Assembly (NCBI RefSeq): GCF_014898055.3
Contig: NW_023605083.1
Span: 92,653,483-92,717,482, forward strand
Source of the DNA: Talpa occidentalis
Lineage: Eukaryota; Chordata; Mammalia; Eulipotyphla; Talpidae
DNA: 64,000 nucleotides
Reading direction: 5' to 3'
Under the pieces are notes generated by a model, which was given only the letters and a program-made list of their open reading frames with translations, was not told the origin of the DNA and searched no databases. This document shows, piece by piece, positions 24,430 through 36,854 of this stretch; within the stretch, counting starts at the first letter, position 1; each line of letters starts with the position of its first letter. The position numbers and the translations under genes were made by a program.

Positions 24430-24990
24430 TGCTCTCAAGCACCTCCAACTCAATGTGTAAAAAATACGCTCATCATTTCCCCTTCTGCACCCACTTCTCT
24501 GTTTTTTACCTCAGAAGCAAAAACCTGGTCTTCATGCTCAACACCTCCCTTTCATTCTGGTTACACTAACCAGCACCAAGTCCTCTCAATATCTCACGAA
24601 TCAACCCCCTTTTTTCCATCTGCACACCATCACTGCTTCATGAAGCCACTGATGTCTTTCTCCTGAAGTACTGCATCTGTCTGACATCTACCTCTAATCT
24701 TCCCTCCTCTTCTCAGTCAAAGCTCTCATTCTGATGGTGAAACACAATTCTGATAATATTATACTTGTTACAACCTTCAGTGCCTCCCTATTTCCTTCAA
24801 GAAAATGACCAAAATCCTTGGAGTGACTTGCAAGGCCCTTCTTGATCTAGTACTTCCTTACTCTCCAAACTCAGGCTGTGTTTCCTCACTCTAACCCCTC
24901 TCTGACATTCTCAACAATCACAGTTCCTCTACAATCCTCTACAATCCTGTGTAGGATTCTTTTCCCAACGCTTCTTCTGGCTCACCCCTA
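24430..24990 (+). repeat. L2-like relic
   Basis: CAGTGCCTCCCTATTTCCTT and CTTGCAAGGCCCTTCTTGAT resemble L2 consensus text. No open frame. Confidence 0.45.
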
Positions 24991-27244
24991 GTTATCCTCT
25001 GTTCAACAGAGAAGAGCAAAAAACAAGTCAGGGAAGCAGGAGGAAAAGTGGAGTGTTTCCAAAGCTGGGGGCAGAGAGAGAGTCCAGGAGAAGAGGACAG
25101 CCAAGAGCATCAAAGATAGCTTCTTAGAGAAGTTGAGCAGCTGTGCCGTCTCCAGACTGCAGCTGTGCCATTCCAGCCTTGCCTTTTTTCTCAATGCAAC
25201 TAGCAGACAGCAGAACCAGGGAAGCAGTACTGTGAAAGCACATCACCGCCAAATGACACGTTTGCTATTTTGTCAGTCTTTCTTCTACTTACATTTTGAA
25301 GCCAAACAATTATGAAGAACTTCAAGGCATTTTTAGACCTTTGAAATGCTCACAGATCCTAAGTTCTCCTCCTGCCTGACCTAATCGGTCTGGATATAGA
25401 CAGATCGCTGGTGACACTATTTGAACACCTGGATTCAGCTGTACCTGAAGCCCTGACCCCTTGATCTACTAAAGTTGTTCCACTATGTGACCCAATACAC
25501 TCCCTCCTTTTTGATAAAGCCTGTTTGTGTTGGGTTTCTGTCACTTGTCACAGAAGGAGAAGTTGCTGGTCTTTTACCACAACAGCTTGAATGGTTTTGT
25601 TCCATTCCTTATTTTTATAGAACAGACCACTTGAAAACAGAAAAATCCATAAATTTAGATCATTTACTCTATGATTCTGTCTCCTTCTTTCTCCCATAAG
25701 TACTTTTCTGACTCCCTCCCCATCCTGCCTCTTGTGACTTGAATCACATTCTATCTTGCATCTTTGTATGAGAGTTCTCAGGTCACATGTCTGCTTCGTC
25801 CCCCACTCCACCCACAATAAGTTCTGGGAAAGGAGAGGCTAGATCTTATAATCCACCCATCACAGGGTAACAAAATATTAAGAGAATACTTGGCTTGTTA
25901 AACGAAGCAAATGAATGAATGGTTGAGTGAATGGGTGAATGAAATGAGTAATTCCAGGACATAATAAAGGGACCGAAAACTCAGCCTGTACAGGTTCAGG
26001 ACTCAGCAGCAGTCGAGCAATGTGGCCAGTGAGGGCAGCTCCCTATCTTTATCAGTTCTGGTCTAACTGAATCGGAAATCACAAGCTGACACTGACTTTG
26101 CGGGGCTGCATTGCTGCTCCTCTTATCAGCTGCTATCTTGTAACTACATGGACTGTGGTACAACTGGTGACTGTGGACAGCCCTAGAGCTGTCCCCTGCA
26201 AGGAGGAACTAAAGGGCCTTCATTTTTGAAGACGCATAGTGAATGGCCAGCCAGAACAGGAGAGAGCCAGGGGGAGGTAGACAGCAGAAAGACGGAGGCC
26301 CCCCTACCTACCCACTGTTCACCACCCATATCATCACCCAGGCGGGGCAGCACTGCTTCTTTGACCCATTCCAGCCGTGCCTTCTTTCTCAATGCTGTCC
26401 CTAGAGTTTGTTTAATCTGGGTTTTCCAGGCTGTGCTGTTGTCAGGTTTCTCATCTGCACCATTTCCCAGAAACAGCCCCTGTCCTCCCCTCCTTCAGCA
26501 AGGCCATATGGGCCATCAGCATCAGAACTGAGAGTTAGGGCTTTATTTATTTATTTATTTTCTAGAACTGTGAGGTTATTTTATTGAATATATATAGCCA
26601 GTGGTGCAAGAACAAGTATTTTTATTTTTTTTTAAATTTTTTTTAGGGCTGTCTATATTTATTGCTCTAGTTCCCACATTACCTGGTCAGTCAGTGGAAG
26701 CAAAGTTACCCTCCAGAGACCAATGCCCAAGATTCAGAAGCAGAAGTCTCATCTATTGCCACCCACCTCTATCAACCAGCCAGGGGACTTTACTCCCTGC
26801 TGAAGCCGTTGGTGCAGCCATGATAGCTTCTTCTCAGACTCCTCCATCTCAGCCTAGGCCTCTCACCTGTCAACTACAAAGTAACTAACTTTCCTGCAGA
26901 CAATCTGTTATTTCTGTTCCAGTTCCTCCTCTTTCCTATAGACTCTTTTATTCAGAAAAATACCTTTTATCCATTTTTTTGTCTCTTACAAGGCAATTTG
27001 GATCTTTAAACAAAAATTAAACCTTCTTGCAATTGTGGTGTCAGAAGGGACCCATGTTGGGGGCTGGAGGACCAGAACACTGAAGTCAGGTAAGAATGAT
27101 TTGCTTTAGATATGAGAAACCCAGGTTACCTGTACCCTCATTCCAGTGCCACTTTCTGTGGGAGTTGCCTTTAGGATTATCTAACATCTCACGGAGAGTT
27201 CATCATCTCTTAGAGTTTTCTATGAAATCCATTCAGAAAATCTT

Positions 27245-27521
27245 TTTTTTTTTTTTAAAGATTTATTTATTTATACAAGCACTGGGTACAGTCAGAAGTG
27301 CGGGAGGGTGAGAGAATTCACCAGAGCCAGAGCGGGGAGCAGAGCAGGCAGAAGGACTGAAGTACACTGCTGAGGGGAGCAGCGGGCGGCAGGAGAGGTC
27401 TGCGCGCCACGTGGGACCCTCCTCCGGTGGCTGGGGAGCAGCCGGGGATCGAACCGGTGCTGCAGAGGCTGCGGGCAGCTTCGCAACCCAGCGCTCAACC
27501 ACTGCGCCACCGGGGAGGCCC
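27245..27521 (-). mobile_element. SINE, young type, minus orientation
   Basis: Oligo-T, reverse AATAAATAAATC, and a body with AAGCACTGGGTACAGTCAG. Target duplication TCCATTCAGAAAATCTT (27228-27244) and TCCACTCAGAAAATCTT (27522-27538), 16 of 17 identical. Confidence 0.92.
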
Positions 27522-28229
27522 TCCACTCAGAAAATCTTAACAAGCAACATAGATTTTGCAGATTGTATCGGGGAGATGGTAAAAGAGTGTACATTATACA
27601 TCTCTTAACAAACTATTTAAAAACCCTCCACGGATATTTCTCAAGTTCATGTGTCCCTCCTCTCTGCCAAGTAACTCTGGAGTGTTTTTTTTCTTTTCTT
27701 TGATCTCCATAAGTGACCCTAACTCACTAACTCCTAGCTCCTCCTACCTAGAATTTTTCACTGACATCTAGTAACCCTCCTGGAGTTGCCTTCAGAACAC
27801 TTCAGCTCCATTCTAATGCTTACCTCCTTTTTCTACCCCAAACTCATTAACAACATCCAAAAAACAAATGGTTCTCTGGCTGCTAGAACCCTCCAATTAC
27901 AAAAATGGTAGACTAGAGTTTAAGGTTCATATTCCAAGAGGCAGGACTTGAACCAGGAGATGCCCAGTGCAGGGTGTTGCAGGGAAGACATGCAGGCTGA
28001 GCCAGGCCGGTCCCCAGTCATGCTCCTTAGCTCTCAACTCCCCTGCAGAAGGCCAAGGCTGTGGCACGGCTGGTACCCACCTGTGGGGCTCCTCTGCTTC
28101 CAATGAACCCCCTCAGCCCTCACACCCATGGCCCAGGGAAGCAGGGGCAGCAGAACAATGTCAAGGACTTCCCAGGCACTTCCTCAGGGTAAGCACTTGC
28201 AGATGAGGACTAATAGGACGATAGGTAAT

Positions 28230-28785
28230 GACAGAGGTTAAGAGCAGAAAATGAAGGAAAGAGGTACCACAAGATCAGAAACTGGCATCACAAGACCAGA
28301 AACCGGAGGTGGTGGTAGAAATGATTAACGTAGTCATTAAACTAGTGATAAGAATGAAAGCCCTCAGGGACAACTGCACAGCAAGTATCAGATGGTATAG
28401 GAGTACCCCAAGGTGCAGACCAGAGGTGGGGATAAGGAGATTGAAGGCCATTGTAGAGAACCTACCTAGTCACACCCTAGAAGTAATTTATCCAACAACA
28501 ATTAACAATTCCACAAAGGAATGAGCCCCTCCCAAAGAGAAAAACCCTGTATCAGTACAATTTCTGCACTAGCAAGATGCAGCTCTCCTCCCAAGGCTGT
28601 CTGCCTGTGGCTGTGCAGGCCTCTCTTTTAACAAACCTGTCCCTTCCAGGGGCCGCTCTTTCTGCCCACTTGTGTCGATGCAAGCATCTTTTACTTTCCT
28701 TTCCCTTTTTATAATACATCTGCCCTTTTGGATAACTAAACATCTCCACCTTGTGGGGAGACTGCCTCACAAGGCCAGAACCTGG
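28230..28785 (+). repeat. LTR-like element (copy 1)
   Basis: Its 3' part, about 28612-28745 (TCTCTTTTAACAAACCTGTC, then CACTTGTGTCGATGCAAGC), recurs in diverged form at 60686-60808. The layout fits an LTR R/U5 end, but the boundaries are unsure. Confidence 0.4.
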
Positions 28786-29609
28786 ACGTGGGGCAAAAAG
28801 GGGGGCTGTGCCACGGAAAAGGGAGTTCTGGAGAAACTTTTCTCAGAGGTAACCCAAGAACCCAGCTTTCTGACCCCAACACCTCCCCAAACCGACATTG
28901 TAAAAGGCAGCAGATTTATGCTTTCTATCCATCCACTTACCCTTTCAGCCATTCTAATTTGGGGGGAGGAGGAAGGGAGTTTACTTTTCAATATCATCAA
29001 CTTTAAAAAAAAATTAGCATTTAAAAAAATTTCTCGAGCCACTCATAAATACCTTGTCATTGTAAAACTCCTCAACATATAGCAGCATACAGAGTTAAAG
29101 GGAGCGCTCCCCCACCCCTTTCCAGTTTTTTTCTTCCCCCACCCAAAGATAAGCGCTGCTGATAGATCGGGGTGACTTGTGCAGATTGTTCTTTGACTTA
29201 CTTCATCGGAGATCATTATACATAAGGATCAACCGCACTATTTCTGAAACTGGGGCCCCACAGTGTGGGCTGTGGGGCAAGATCGGCTCTCTTACCCACT
29301 GCTGGCTAAGTCTCAGGAGCAGTTGGAAAAGCCCAAGAGTTTCCCACACACCCCTTCAGCTTGGAAAAAAGGGGCGTTTTCCGCAGCCACCCCACCCCCC
29401 AGGAGTTGCTGCCTGTGGTAGCACCTTCCCTGCAGCCAGCCAGGTTTGAGCTCCAAGCCTGAGGAGGAGTTTCCCTGCTGGATGCCCAGAGCACTGTCTC
29501 CTCTTGGTAGCACCCAGGCTGTCCTGCAGGAAGCCCAAGGGAGGTCTGGAGCAGCTGGGTCTTGATGGGCTGGGGCTTGATGGTGGCCTGGCTAGCCTGT
29601 TTATAGTTG

Positions 29610-30430
29610 GCACTGGGATGATAGAATGGACCAATGAGATTCAAGCTAAATGGACCAATGGTGTTCATCAACTCCTTAGTTAATTCTTCAGCTTCAAATG
29701 GGCTGATTGGTTCTAAAGTGGTCCAATCGGTCACTTAGAATTGAAAATGATCCAATCAGGTCGGTATCAACTAAGGTGGGGGACCTCAGCAAAGGATATA
29801 AGGCCAGTAAGGAGCTTAAGACTCACACACTCTGACACTGGCCCTGGCCTCCAAAAAAGAAAGAAGCATCCAGCAGCCGACCTCTGAAGAGAGAAGCCTA
29901 ATAAGAGCTTCGCAGCAAACTGGCAGCTGCTTCTCCCAATGGTGCTGCTGCTGACACCACCTGAAAGGAGCACCAAAGGCCCCAGGTCTGGTGTCTCAAG
30001 AGAAATGGTTCTTGATGGTGTGTGCCAGCAACTCACAAAGAACTGTAACACTGGTGATGCTGCCTCCACTGCTGTCTGGTCCAGCGTCTGGTGCTGTTCA
30101 TCCCAACCTTCAGACTGTTGCTGCAGGTTGCAATATCATCTCAGAGACCCCTTCCCTTAACCCCCACTTGCGAGCATCACCAGCTGCAACTGTGAGTTGC
30201 ATCCTGGCCCTCTGCTTACTGATGTGCCATGAGCTCCAGGCCCTCGTTGGTGGGAGAGCACCATCTTGAATAAGTGGCCTTTTGCCTGAGACTTCTAGAC
30301 ACTGTGGACACTACCTGGGGTGAGATCGCCAGTCACTGGTGGCCTTAAGAAATCCTTGTTTCCACTGTTTGTTAAATAAACCCCATCATTGTTGTTCCCT
30401 GAGCCTGTGTGATCTTGCAATTATGCACAC
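29610..30430 (+). promoter_or_regulatory. LTR-like or promoter-like module (five CCAAT boxes, TATA, late AATAAA)
   Basis: CCAAT or ATTGG at 29631, 29655, 29706, 29723 and 29752, a TATA-like GATATAAGG at 29795-29803, and AATAAA at 30375-30380. The order fits a plus-strand LTR, though TATA-to-poly(A) spacing of 575 bp is long for one. No convincing coding sequence follows. Confidence 0.4.
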
Positions 30431-31102
30431 AGGTGAAAACCCCCAGACAGCGACCTGTCCTCTATCTCTAGCTGGCCACTGTCCTACTGACTTGCCGTAG
30501 TACCCCTATAGCTCTGTTTCATTTTTTTAAATCTAAATGTTTTTTTGGACTAGTAACACATTTACACAGGTCAAGACAGGAAATAAAGAGAAAGGCAGTC
30601 ATTCCCTCTTCTACGAACAATACTTCAAGGTGAGGAAAACCTTGTGACACCCGCACCCCCCCCAATTCAGGCTTCTCTTCCAAGTGCATCTATCCTGTCT
30701 TCCAAATTCCTCAGCATCGTAGGACACCCTGAATCAGGTGAGAGGCTGCCCACCACTGGGCTGATCTTCTCTTACAACCCCTTTCTCAGTCAGCCAGGAG
30801 AGGAAGTTCACATGGGCGCTCCTTCTCTGGCCCCAAACCCGTCTCTTTATTTCCCTGATACCTCAGGTTCCACCAGAACAGGATTTTTCTGGAAGAGCTG
30901 AGCAGGGGGGGAAGGAGGGGAACAAGTCTGAGGCTTCCCAGTACATGGAAGAGGCTCAGGAGCCATATTCATATAAAATGCCTATCACAGTTGCTGTTTC
31001 CTTCTCACAAATGAACTCCCTCCACCAAGAAGAGGGATTGGCTGGCAAGTCTAGATGGCAGGGACATTAGTCAGAAAACAAAAGACCCCATGCAAATTGG
31101 GG

Positions 31103-31104
<2 letters not shown>

Positions 31105-31151
<47 letters not shown>
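31105..31151. repeat. (CA)n microsatellite
   Basis: Uninterrupted CA dinucleotide repeat, about 23 units, in the intergenic region. Confidence 0.95.
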
Positions 31152-31153
<2 letters not shown>

Positions 31154-31790
31154 GAGACAAGTGATCTGGCTGAGCCCCATCTTAGCACATCTTTAGATCT
31201 GTATGTTTTCCTTCTCTCTGGGTCTCGGTTTCCTCATCTATAACCTGAGGGATTGGAGAGTATGTCTGCAAAGCCCTCCACGGCTTTCTCAGTCCCCAGA
31301 ATGTCAGCTTCTAGGCAATTTCTGGCTCTGGTCTTGGAACCTTGCTGCTACAGTTTTGATTAGAGATGGCTTCTTGATGAGAAGCCATGCAAGGGAGGAG
31401 GCTATGATTAAGGGGTGGGATAAAACTGTTCTGCTTCCCTTCCTTCCCTCCCATTTACCTCTCCAAAGGTCTCAGGAGACCCCCTTGGACCAGCTCTTAG
31501 GCAGGGAGCCACATTCGCCCCAGGGCTTCCTTCCTATTTCCCCTCAGCAGTGGCAACACTTACCTGGCGCCCTGCCAATCCATTTGGGGCCAGCTTCCCT
31601 CTCCTCATCCAACCTGGCCCCCAACTTCTCCACCCCCACCATTCCTACAGACTGAAGAGTGTAGTTTTCATTTTGAAGCCTTCAGAACTCCTTGAGAATT
31701 GCATTATAAGGGAGTCATCCCTCCTAGATATCTGTGTGAACTTTGTTTTTCTGGGTCTGTTTCCCCACCACATAAGGGGGGTTGAGGGAG

Positions 31791-32030
31791 CACCGTAGCA
31801 TAGCAGTTAAAAGCAGGGTCTTTGAGGCTCAGCTGTCTGAACTTGAATCCTGGCATCCCCTTTTTGCTGCATCTGTGATCTTGGGAAAGTTTCTTCACAT
31901 CTCTGTCTCAATTTCCCCCTATGTAAATTGGGGCCTGAGCTTACCTACCTCCTGGGGGCAGTTGGGAAACATAAGAGAGCTAACACAAGGATGCAAAGCA
32001 CAAAGTGCTGGGCACATGTACTGTAAATGC
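31791..32030 (+). repeat. MIR SINE
   Basis: Core text GTAGCATAGCAGTTAAAAGC, TGAACTTGAATCCTGGC and TCTCAATTTCCCCCTATGTA is MIR-like. Confidence 0.75.
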
Positions 32031-32261
32031 TGTGAAATGTTTGCTGATCTCTCAGCTTGCACTAGCTTGACAGTCAGTAGTGACTCCTTAGTTGGGTTGC
32101 AATGACTCAATGTTCCAGCCCTAATTTCTGAAGTTCCCTGAATGGCACTATTTCTTCCCATTCACCCTCTGAAGACAGGGGCAGATGCATATGATTGTTG
32201 TAGTTGCTGTTGTTACTGTGACTACAGTCACCTTTCCAGGGACACATACTCATACTTGCCA

Positions 32262-32625
32262 GGTATTGTGGACTGAGTGTGTGTTCTCCTCAAATTCATA
32301 TGTTGAACCCTCAGTATTGGTATTAGGAAGTGGGTCTTTTGGGAGGTAATTAAGGGTTAGATGAAGTCATGAGGGTAGAGTCCCCCACGATGGAATTAGT
32401 GCCCTTATAAGAAGAAGAGACCAGAGCTTCCTTCACCAGCCGTATGAAGATGCAGAGAGAAGAAGGCTGTCTGCAACCGAAGAAGAGAGACTTGATCAGA
32501 TACTGAATCTGCCAGCACTTGATCGTCAACTTCCCACCAAGTCCCTAGAACTGGGAAAAATAAATGTTAAGCTGCCTCCTCTGTGGTATTTTGTTACAGC
32601 AACCTGAATTGACTAAAACATTGGG
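32262..32625 (+). repeat. Old mammalian interspersed repeat (family not assigned)
   Basis: AAATTCATATGTTGAACCCT, GGTATTAGGAAGTGGGTC and ATTAGTGCCCTTATAAGAAG, then TGGTATTTTGTTACAGCAAC. A well-known mammal-wide repeat; no coding sequence. Confidence 0.6.
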
Positions 32626-33280
32626 ACTGTGGTCTGAGCCCAGGACACAGGTGTCCTGCCACGTGAAACAGAGAGAAATGAACCAGCACAGGTGGGGACA
32701 GTCTGCCACTGCACTCTTCTCTTCCCCACCAGAGGCAATTTCCTTTCCCCTGGCTTTTTTAGGATTCAGGGAGGAAATAGAGGAATTCAGAGACTTGGGG
32801 AAATGAGCGAGTCACTTCTCCCTGAAGAAAACAGAGAATTTCTCAGCCAGGGCAACCATGCCCCAGTGCTGGAGGGTGTGGTGGATGCGATAGTGGGGGA
32901 GTGGCATCTGAACCCTGGGCAGGCACCAAGCAAGCACCAAGCAGGCCCATCCTCATGCAAATCCTGTGCTTGCAAAACTGCAGGGGCCAGAAAGCTCCCA
33001 ATGCGTCTGTTTTCAGAAAGCAGTAGGGATCATAGGTGTTCTCTGCCCTGGCGTTGTAGAAGTCAAGGACCACAGGAAAGGTCTGAAGATAGTGACCAGG
33101 CCCCGGAGGAAGCTCCAACGTGCCAGGAGAGAAAAAATTGAGTCAGACTTCATTAAAATTAAAACCATCTGCTCCTGCAAAAGGCACTGTTAAGAGAATG
33201 AAAGACAAGCCACTGACTGAAAGAAAATATTGGCCAAAACTATTTGATAAAGGATGGGGATCCAAAACATACAAAGCATT

Positions 33281-33555
33281 TTATATATGTATATATATTT
33301 TATTTTCTTATATTGTTGTTCATTTTTGTACACTATTTAATTTCTCCCTTCATGTGTAGTCCCCATAATTCTCCCACCACCACAGCACCCGTGGCCATCA
33401 CCAGTCCCTCGTGCTCTTCCCTCCTCTGTTTTGAGCCCTCTCTGTCCCCCTCTCCTGCTGTATGCCTCAGAGCTATGGTTTGCCTGCAAGTTTTGTCTTT
33501 TTCCTAATCCTTTGTTCAGTTTCCCTGTATTCCTCCTATAGGAGAGACCATCCTA
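33281..33555 (-). mobile_element. Truncated L1 3' end nested in older L1
   Basis: Reverse L1 3' UTR (CCATCACCAGTCCCTCGTGC, then CTCCTATAGGAG at the ORF2 end). Target duplication TACAAAGCATT at 33270-33280 and 33556-33566. Confidence 0.8.
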
Positions 33556-33860
33556 TACAAAGCATTCTTAAAACTCAACAATAAGAAAACAACCAACGCA
33601 ATTTAAAAAGTGGGCATAAGATCTGAACAGATACCTCACCAAAGAAGATATACACATGGAAAATATACATCAAAACAGACTCCACCTCATCGACATTAGG
33701 GAATTAAACAACAGAGATACCACTACCTGCCCACTAGAATTGATGAAACCCAAATCATTGACAACACCAGCAGCTGATGTGGAGCCACACAACCCTCATT
33801 CATTACTGGTGAGAATGAAAATGGACACAGCCCCTTTGGAAGGCAGTTTGGCTTTTTTTT

Positions 33861-34132
33861 TTTTTTTTTTTTTTAAGATTTATTTATTTATTTATACAAG
33901 CACTGGGTACAGTGAGAAGCACAGGAGGGTGAGAGAATTCACCAGAGCCAGAGCAGGGAGCAGAACAGGCAGACTGACGAAATACACTGCTGAGGGGAGC
34001 AGTGGGTGCGGCAGGAGAGGTCTGCGCATCATGTGGGACCCTCGCCGGTGGCCGGGGATCGAACCGGTGCTGCAGAGGCTGCGGGCAGCTTCGCAGCCCA
34101 GCGCTCAATGGCTGCGCCACCAGGGGAGGCCC
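33861..34132 (-). mobile_element. SINE, young type, minus orientation
   Basis: Oligo-T then the reverse body, ending in the reverse head at CAGGGGAGGCCC. Flanks CAGTTTGGCTTTTTTTT on both sides. It is inserted within an old L1. Confidence 0.9.
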
Positions 34133-35325
34133 CAGTTTGGCTTTTTTTTAAATTAAACTAACATACTAATGCACATGATCTAACAATTGTGCTCGCTGGC
34201 ATTGGGAAAACCCATGTCCTCACTAAAACCCACACACAATTATTTATGGCAGCTTTATTCATAATTGACAAAAAATTGAATCAACCAGGATGCCCTCCAG
34301 GAGCTGAATGAATAAACAAACTCTCATGCATCAAAACGGTGGAATATGATTCCGCAACAAAGAGAAATGAAGAAGAAGCAGCAGCAGCCGTGAGGAGACA
34401 TGGAGGAACCTTAAATGCATGTTGCCAAATGACAGAAGCCAAGCTGAAAAGACTTCAGACTGTATGATTTCAACTATATGACATTCTCGAAAATGTATAA
34501 CTACGGAGACAGTAAAAAATGAGTGGTTGTCCATCATTTTGTAAAATGATTTCAGTTTCTTTGATATGTATTAGCCTGCCCCAGATTTCCATTTCTTCTG
34601 TCAGATTGACAAATTGCATTTCTGAAAAATTTACCCATTTTATCCAAATTGCCAAGTTTATTGATATGCTTATAATATTCTTTTATTATCTTTTTAGGTT
34701 CTGTAGGATTGTTAGGGGTGTCCTCTTTTTCATTGGTGATAATGGTCATTTTATTTTCTGTCATCAATCTTGCTAGGAGATTGTCAATATGTTGGTTTTC
34801 TAATTCATTGATTTCTGCTCTTGATTCATTAATTTTCTTCTACATTCTTTAGGATGGATCTACTGTTCTGTCTCTAGCTTTTTTGAGATGGAAATATAAA
34901 GTTGATCTTTAGTTTTTGCTCTGTTCTAAGAAACGATTTTTATGACAATAAATTTCCTCCTAAGAATTGCTAGCATCCAAGGAGTTTCAAAATTATATAT
35001 TCACAATCAACCAGCTCAATATATTTTCTAGTTTCCATTTTCTAGTTTCCATTTGTACCTCTTTTTTGACCCCTGGATTATTTAGAAATGCAGAGCTTAA
35101 TTTCCCTCAGTTGGGATTTTATAGTAATATCTGTTTCATTTATAATTGATTTACATTGTAGTCGGAAAATGTACTCTTTGATTTTAATCATATGAAAGTT
35201 GATATTCTATTTGTACCTGGAAATAATGTGATTCTGTTTGTTCTTGGGCACCATGTTCTACTTCAATGAATTCAGATTTGTTGATTGTGTTGTATAGGTC
35301 CTCTGTATTGCTACTGATACGTGTT

Positions 35326-35629
35326 TTTTGTTTTTTATTTATTTATATTTTAAATATTTATTTATTTATGCATACAAGTGCTGGGGTGTAGGCCAGAGGT
35401 ACGGGGTAAGGGGGGGGCTGGTGAGAGGATTCATCAGAGACAGAGTGGGAAGTAGAACAGGTGGATCCACCAAAATACACTGCTGAGGGGAGCAGCAGGT
35501 AAGACAGGAGAGATCTGCTGCGCCATGTGGTTCACCTCCCTGACTGACCAGGGAATCGAACTTGTGCTGCAATGGCTGGTGACAGCTTGACAGTGCTGTC
35601 TTTAACCCCTGTGCCACCAGGGAGGCCCA
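35326..35629 (-). mobile_element. SINE, older subfamily, minus orientation
   Basis: Reverse body with GGGGTGTAGGCCAGAGG. Target duplication CTACTGATACGTGTT (35311-35325) and CTACTGATATGTGTT (35630-35644). It splits an antisense L1. Confidence 0.9.
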
Positions 35630-35942
35630 CTACTGATATGTGTTGATCTATTTGTTTTATCAGCTGTTGAGAAAGATTTGTTACAGTCCTTCAATATAGT
35701 TGTGGAGAATTTAATTCTGTCCATTTTTTGCTTGATAGGTTGTTATTGGATACACACAAATTTAATTATGCTATTTTTGGTTGGATTGCCCTTTTGATTT
35801 TTACAAAACATCCCTTTTTATCTTTTATAATACTTCTTACCTTAAAATCTTAGTCTGGTATTAGTGTAACAGCACCAGCTTTGGAGGTTAGGTTTGCATG
35901 GTATTTTCCTCCATCCTTTTCCTTTCAATATGTCTATGTTCT

Positions 35943-36218
35943 TTTTTTTTTTTTTTAAGATTTATTTAGTTAGTTATAAAAGAACCGGGGTACAGGCCAG
36001 ATGCGCAGGAGGGTGAGAGGATTCACCAGAGACAGAGCGGGGAACAGAACAGGCAGACTGACGAAATACACTGCTGAGGGGAGCAGCGGGCAAGACAGGA
36101 GAGGTCTGCCACTCCATGTGAGACCCTCGCCGGCTGGCTGGGATTGAACTGGTGCTGCAGAGGCTGCTGACAGCCTCACAGCGTGGTGCTCAACTGCCTG
36201 CGCCACCAGGGGAGGCCC
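35943..36218 (-). mobile_element. SINE, intermediate subfamily, minus orientation
   Basis: Reverse body with GAACCGGGGTACAGGCCAG. Target duplication CAATATGTCTATGTTCTT before it and CAATATGTCTGTGTTCTT after it (36219). Second SINE in the same antisense L1. Confidence 0.9.
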
Positions 36219-36848
36219 CAATATGTCTGTGTTCTTATATTTAAAGATTGTCTCCTATGAGCATGTTAACACACACACACACACACACACACACACCCCT
36301 CATTGGATAATTCTAGGTATAGAACTCTAGGTTGACAGTTAATTTTCTTCAGCACTTTAAAGATGTCATTTCATTGTCTTCTAGCTTCTATTGTTTCTAT
36401 TGAGAAGGGGGCTCTCAGTTTAATTGCTGAGCCCCAAAAATCCTGATGATTTTTTTATTACCTCCCCCCACCCAGGAACTTGACAATGAGGGGTGTGTGT
36501 GTGTGTTTGTGTGTTTAAACAAAACTCCAGATTTTTATTGGGATTTCATTAGTTTTCCCATGAATTTTCTCTTTCTATTACAGGATCCAATCAAGGCACT
36601 ATATTTTGTTTAGTTTTCAGGTTTCCTAAGTCCCCTTTGGTCTGTGAGAGCTGCTCAGATTACCCTGTAGAATGTCCCACAATCTGAATTTATCTGACAT
36701 TTTCCTCATGATTAGACTAGGATTACGGGATTTTGCAAAGACTATCAGATGTGAATCTTACTTCGGTTCTATGGGAAATATCAAACTAGTTGTTAATTGT
36801 CACACAGGAAATAGCAATATAGTCATCAAATATAGGAAAAAATCAAAT

Positions 36849-36854
36849 TTTATT
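36849..36854 (-). terminator. Candidate polyadenylation signal for PIK3R5
   Basis: TTTATT on the plus strand is AATAAA on the minus strand, about 1.45 kb after the stop. It is embedded in CCAATAAAATTTG and followed about 45 nt later by TTTCCTGTGTG, a plausible GU-rich element. Confidence 0.4.

Larger units (their letters stand above)
19033..30500. other. Intergenic or PIK3R6 5' region without identified genes
   Basis: Apart from the repeats listed, 21430-23100, 25200-27230 and 27540-28220 look unique, with no homology I recognise. PIK3R6 5' UTR exons and promoter could lie here but are not evident. Confidence 0.45.
33118..34500 (+). mobile_element. Old L1 3' region, interrupted twice
   Basis: Plus-orientation L1 ORF2 relic (AAAATATTGGCCAAAACTAT; ATACCTCACCAAAGAAGATA; GGCAGCTTTATTCATAATTG). 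It is interrupted by an antisense L1 (33281-33555) and a SINE (33861-34132). Confidence 0.7.
34550..36440 (-). mobile_element. Old L1 ORF2 region, minus orientation, split by two SINEs
   Basis: Reverse L1 text such as TAATTCATTGATTTCTGCTC and TGTCCATTTTTTGCTTGATA, degenerate. SINEs at 35326 and 35943 interrupt it. Short CA and GT repeats occur at 36271-36297 and 36496-36517. Confidence 0.72.

Noticed and set aside
29939..30269. Overlapping 73- and 92-residue frames after the CCAAT/TATA module
   Set aside because: Low-complexity Pro/Ser/Leu sequence in two frames, with no conserved motif; not enough to call a gene.
31105..31151. Regular repeats as a CRISPR array
   Set aside because: A simple dinucleotide repeat in a mammalian genome, with no spacers or cas genes.
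32692..33141. 149-residue open frame
   Set aside because: No recognised domain; it runs from an unclassified stretch into an old L1 relic.
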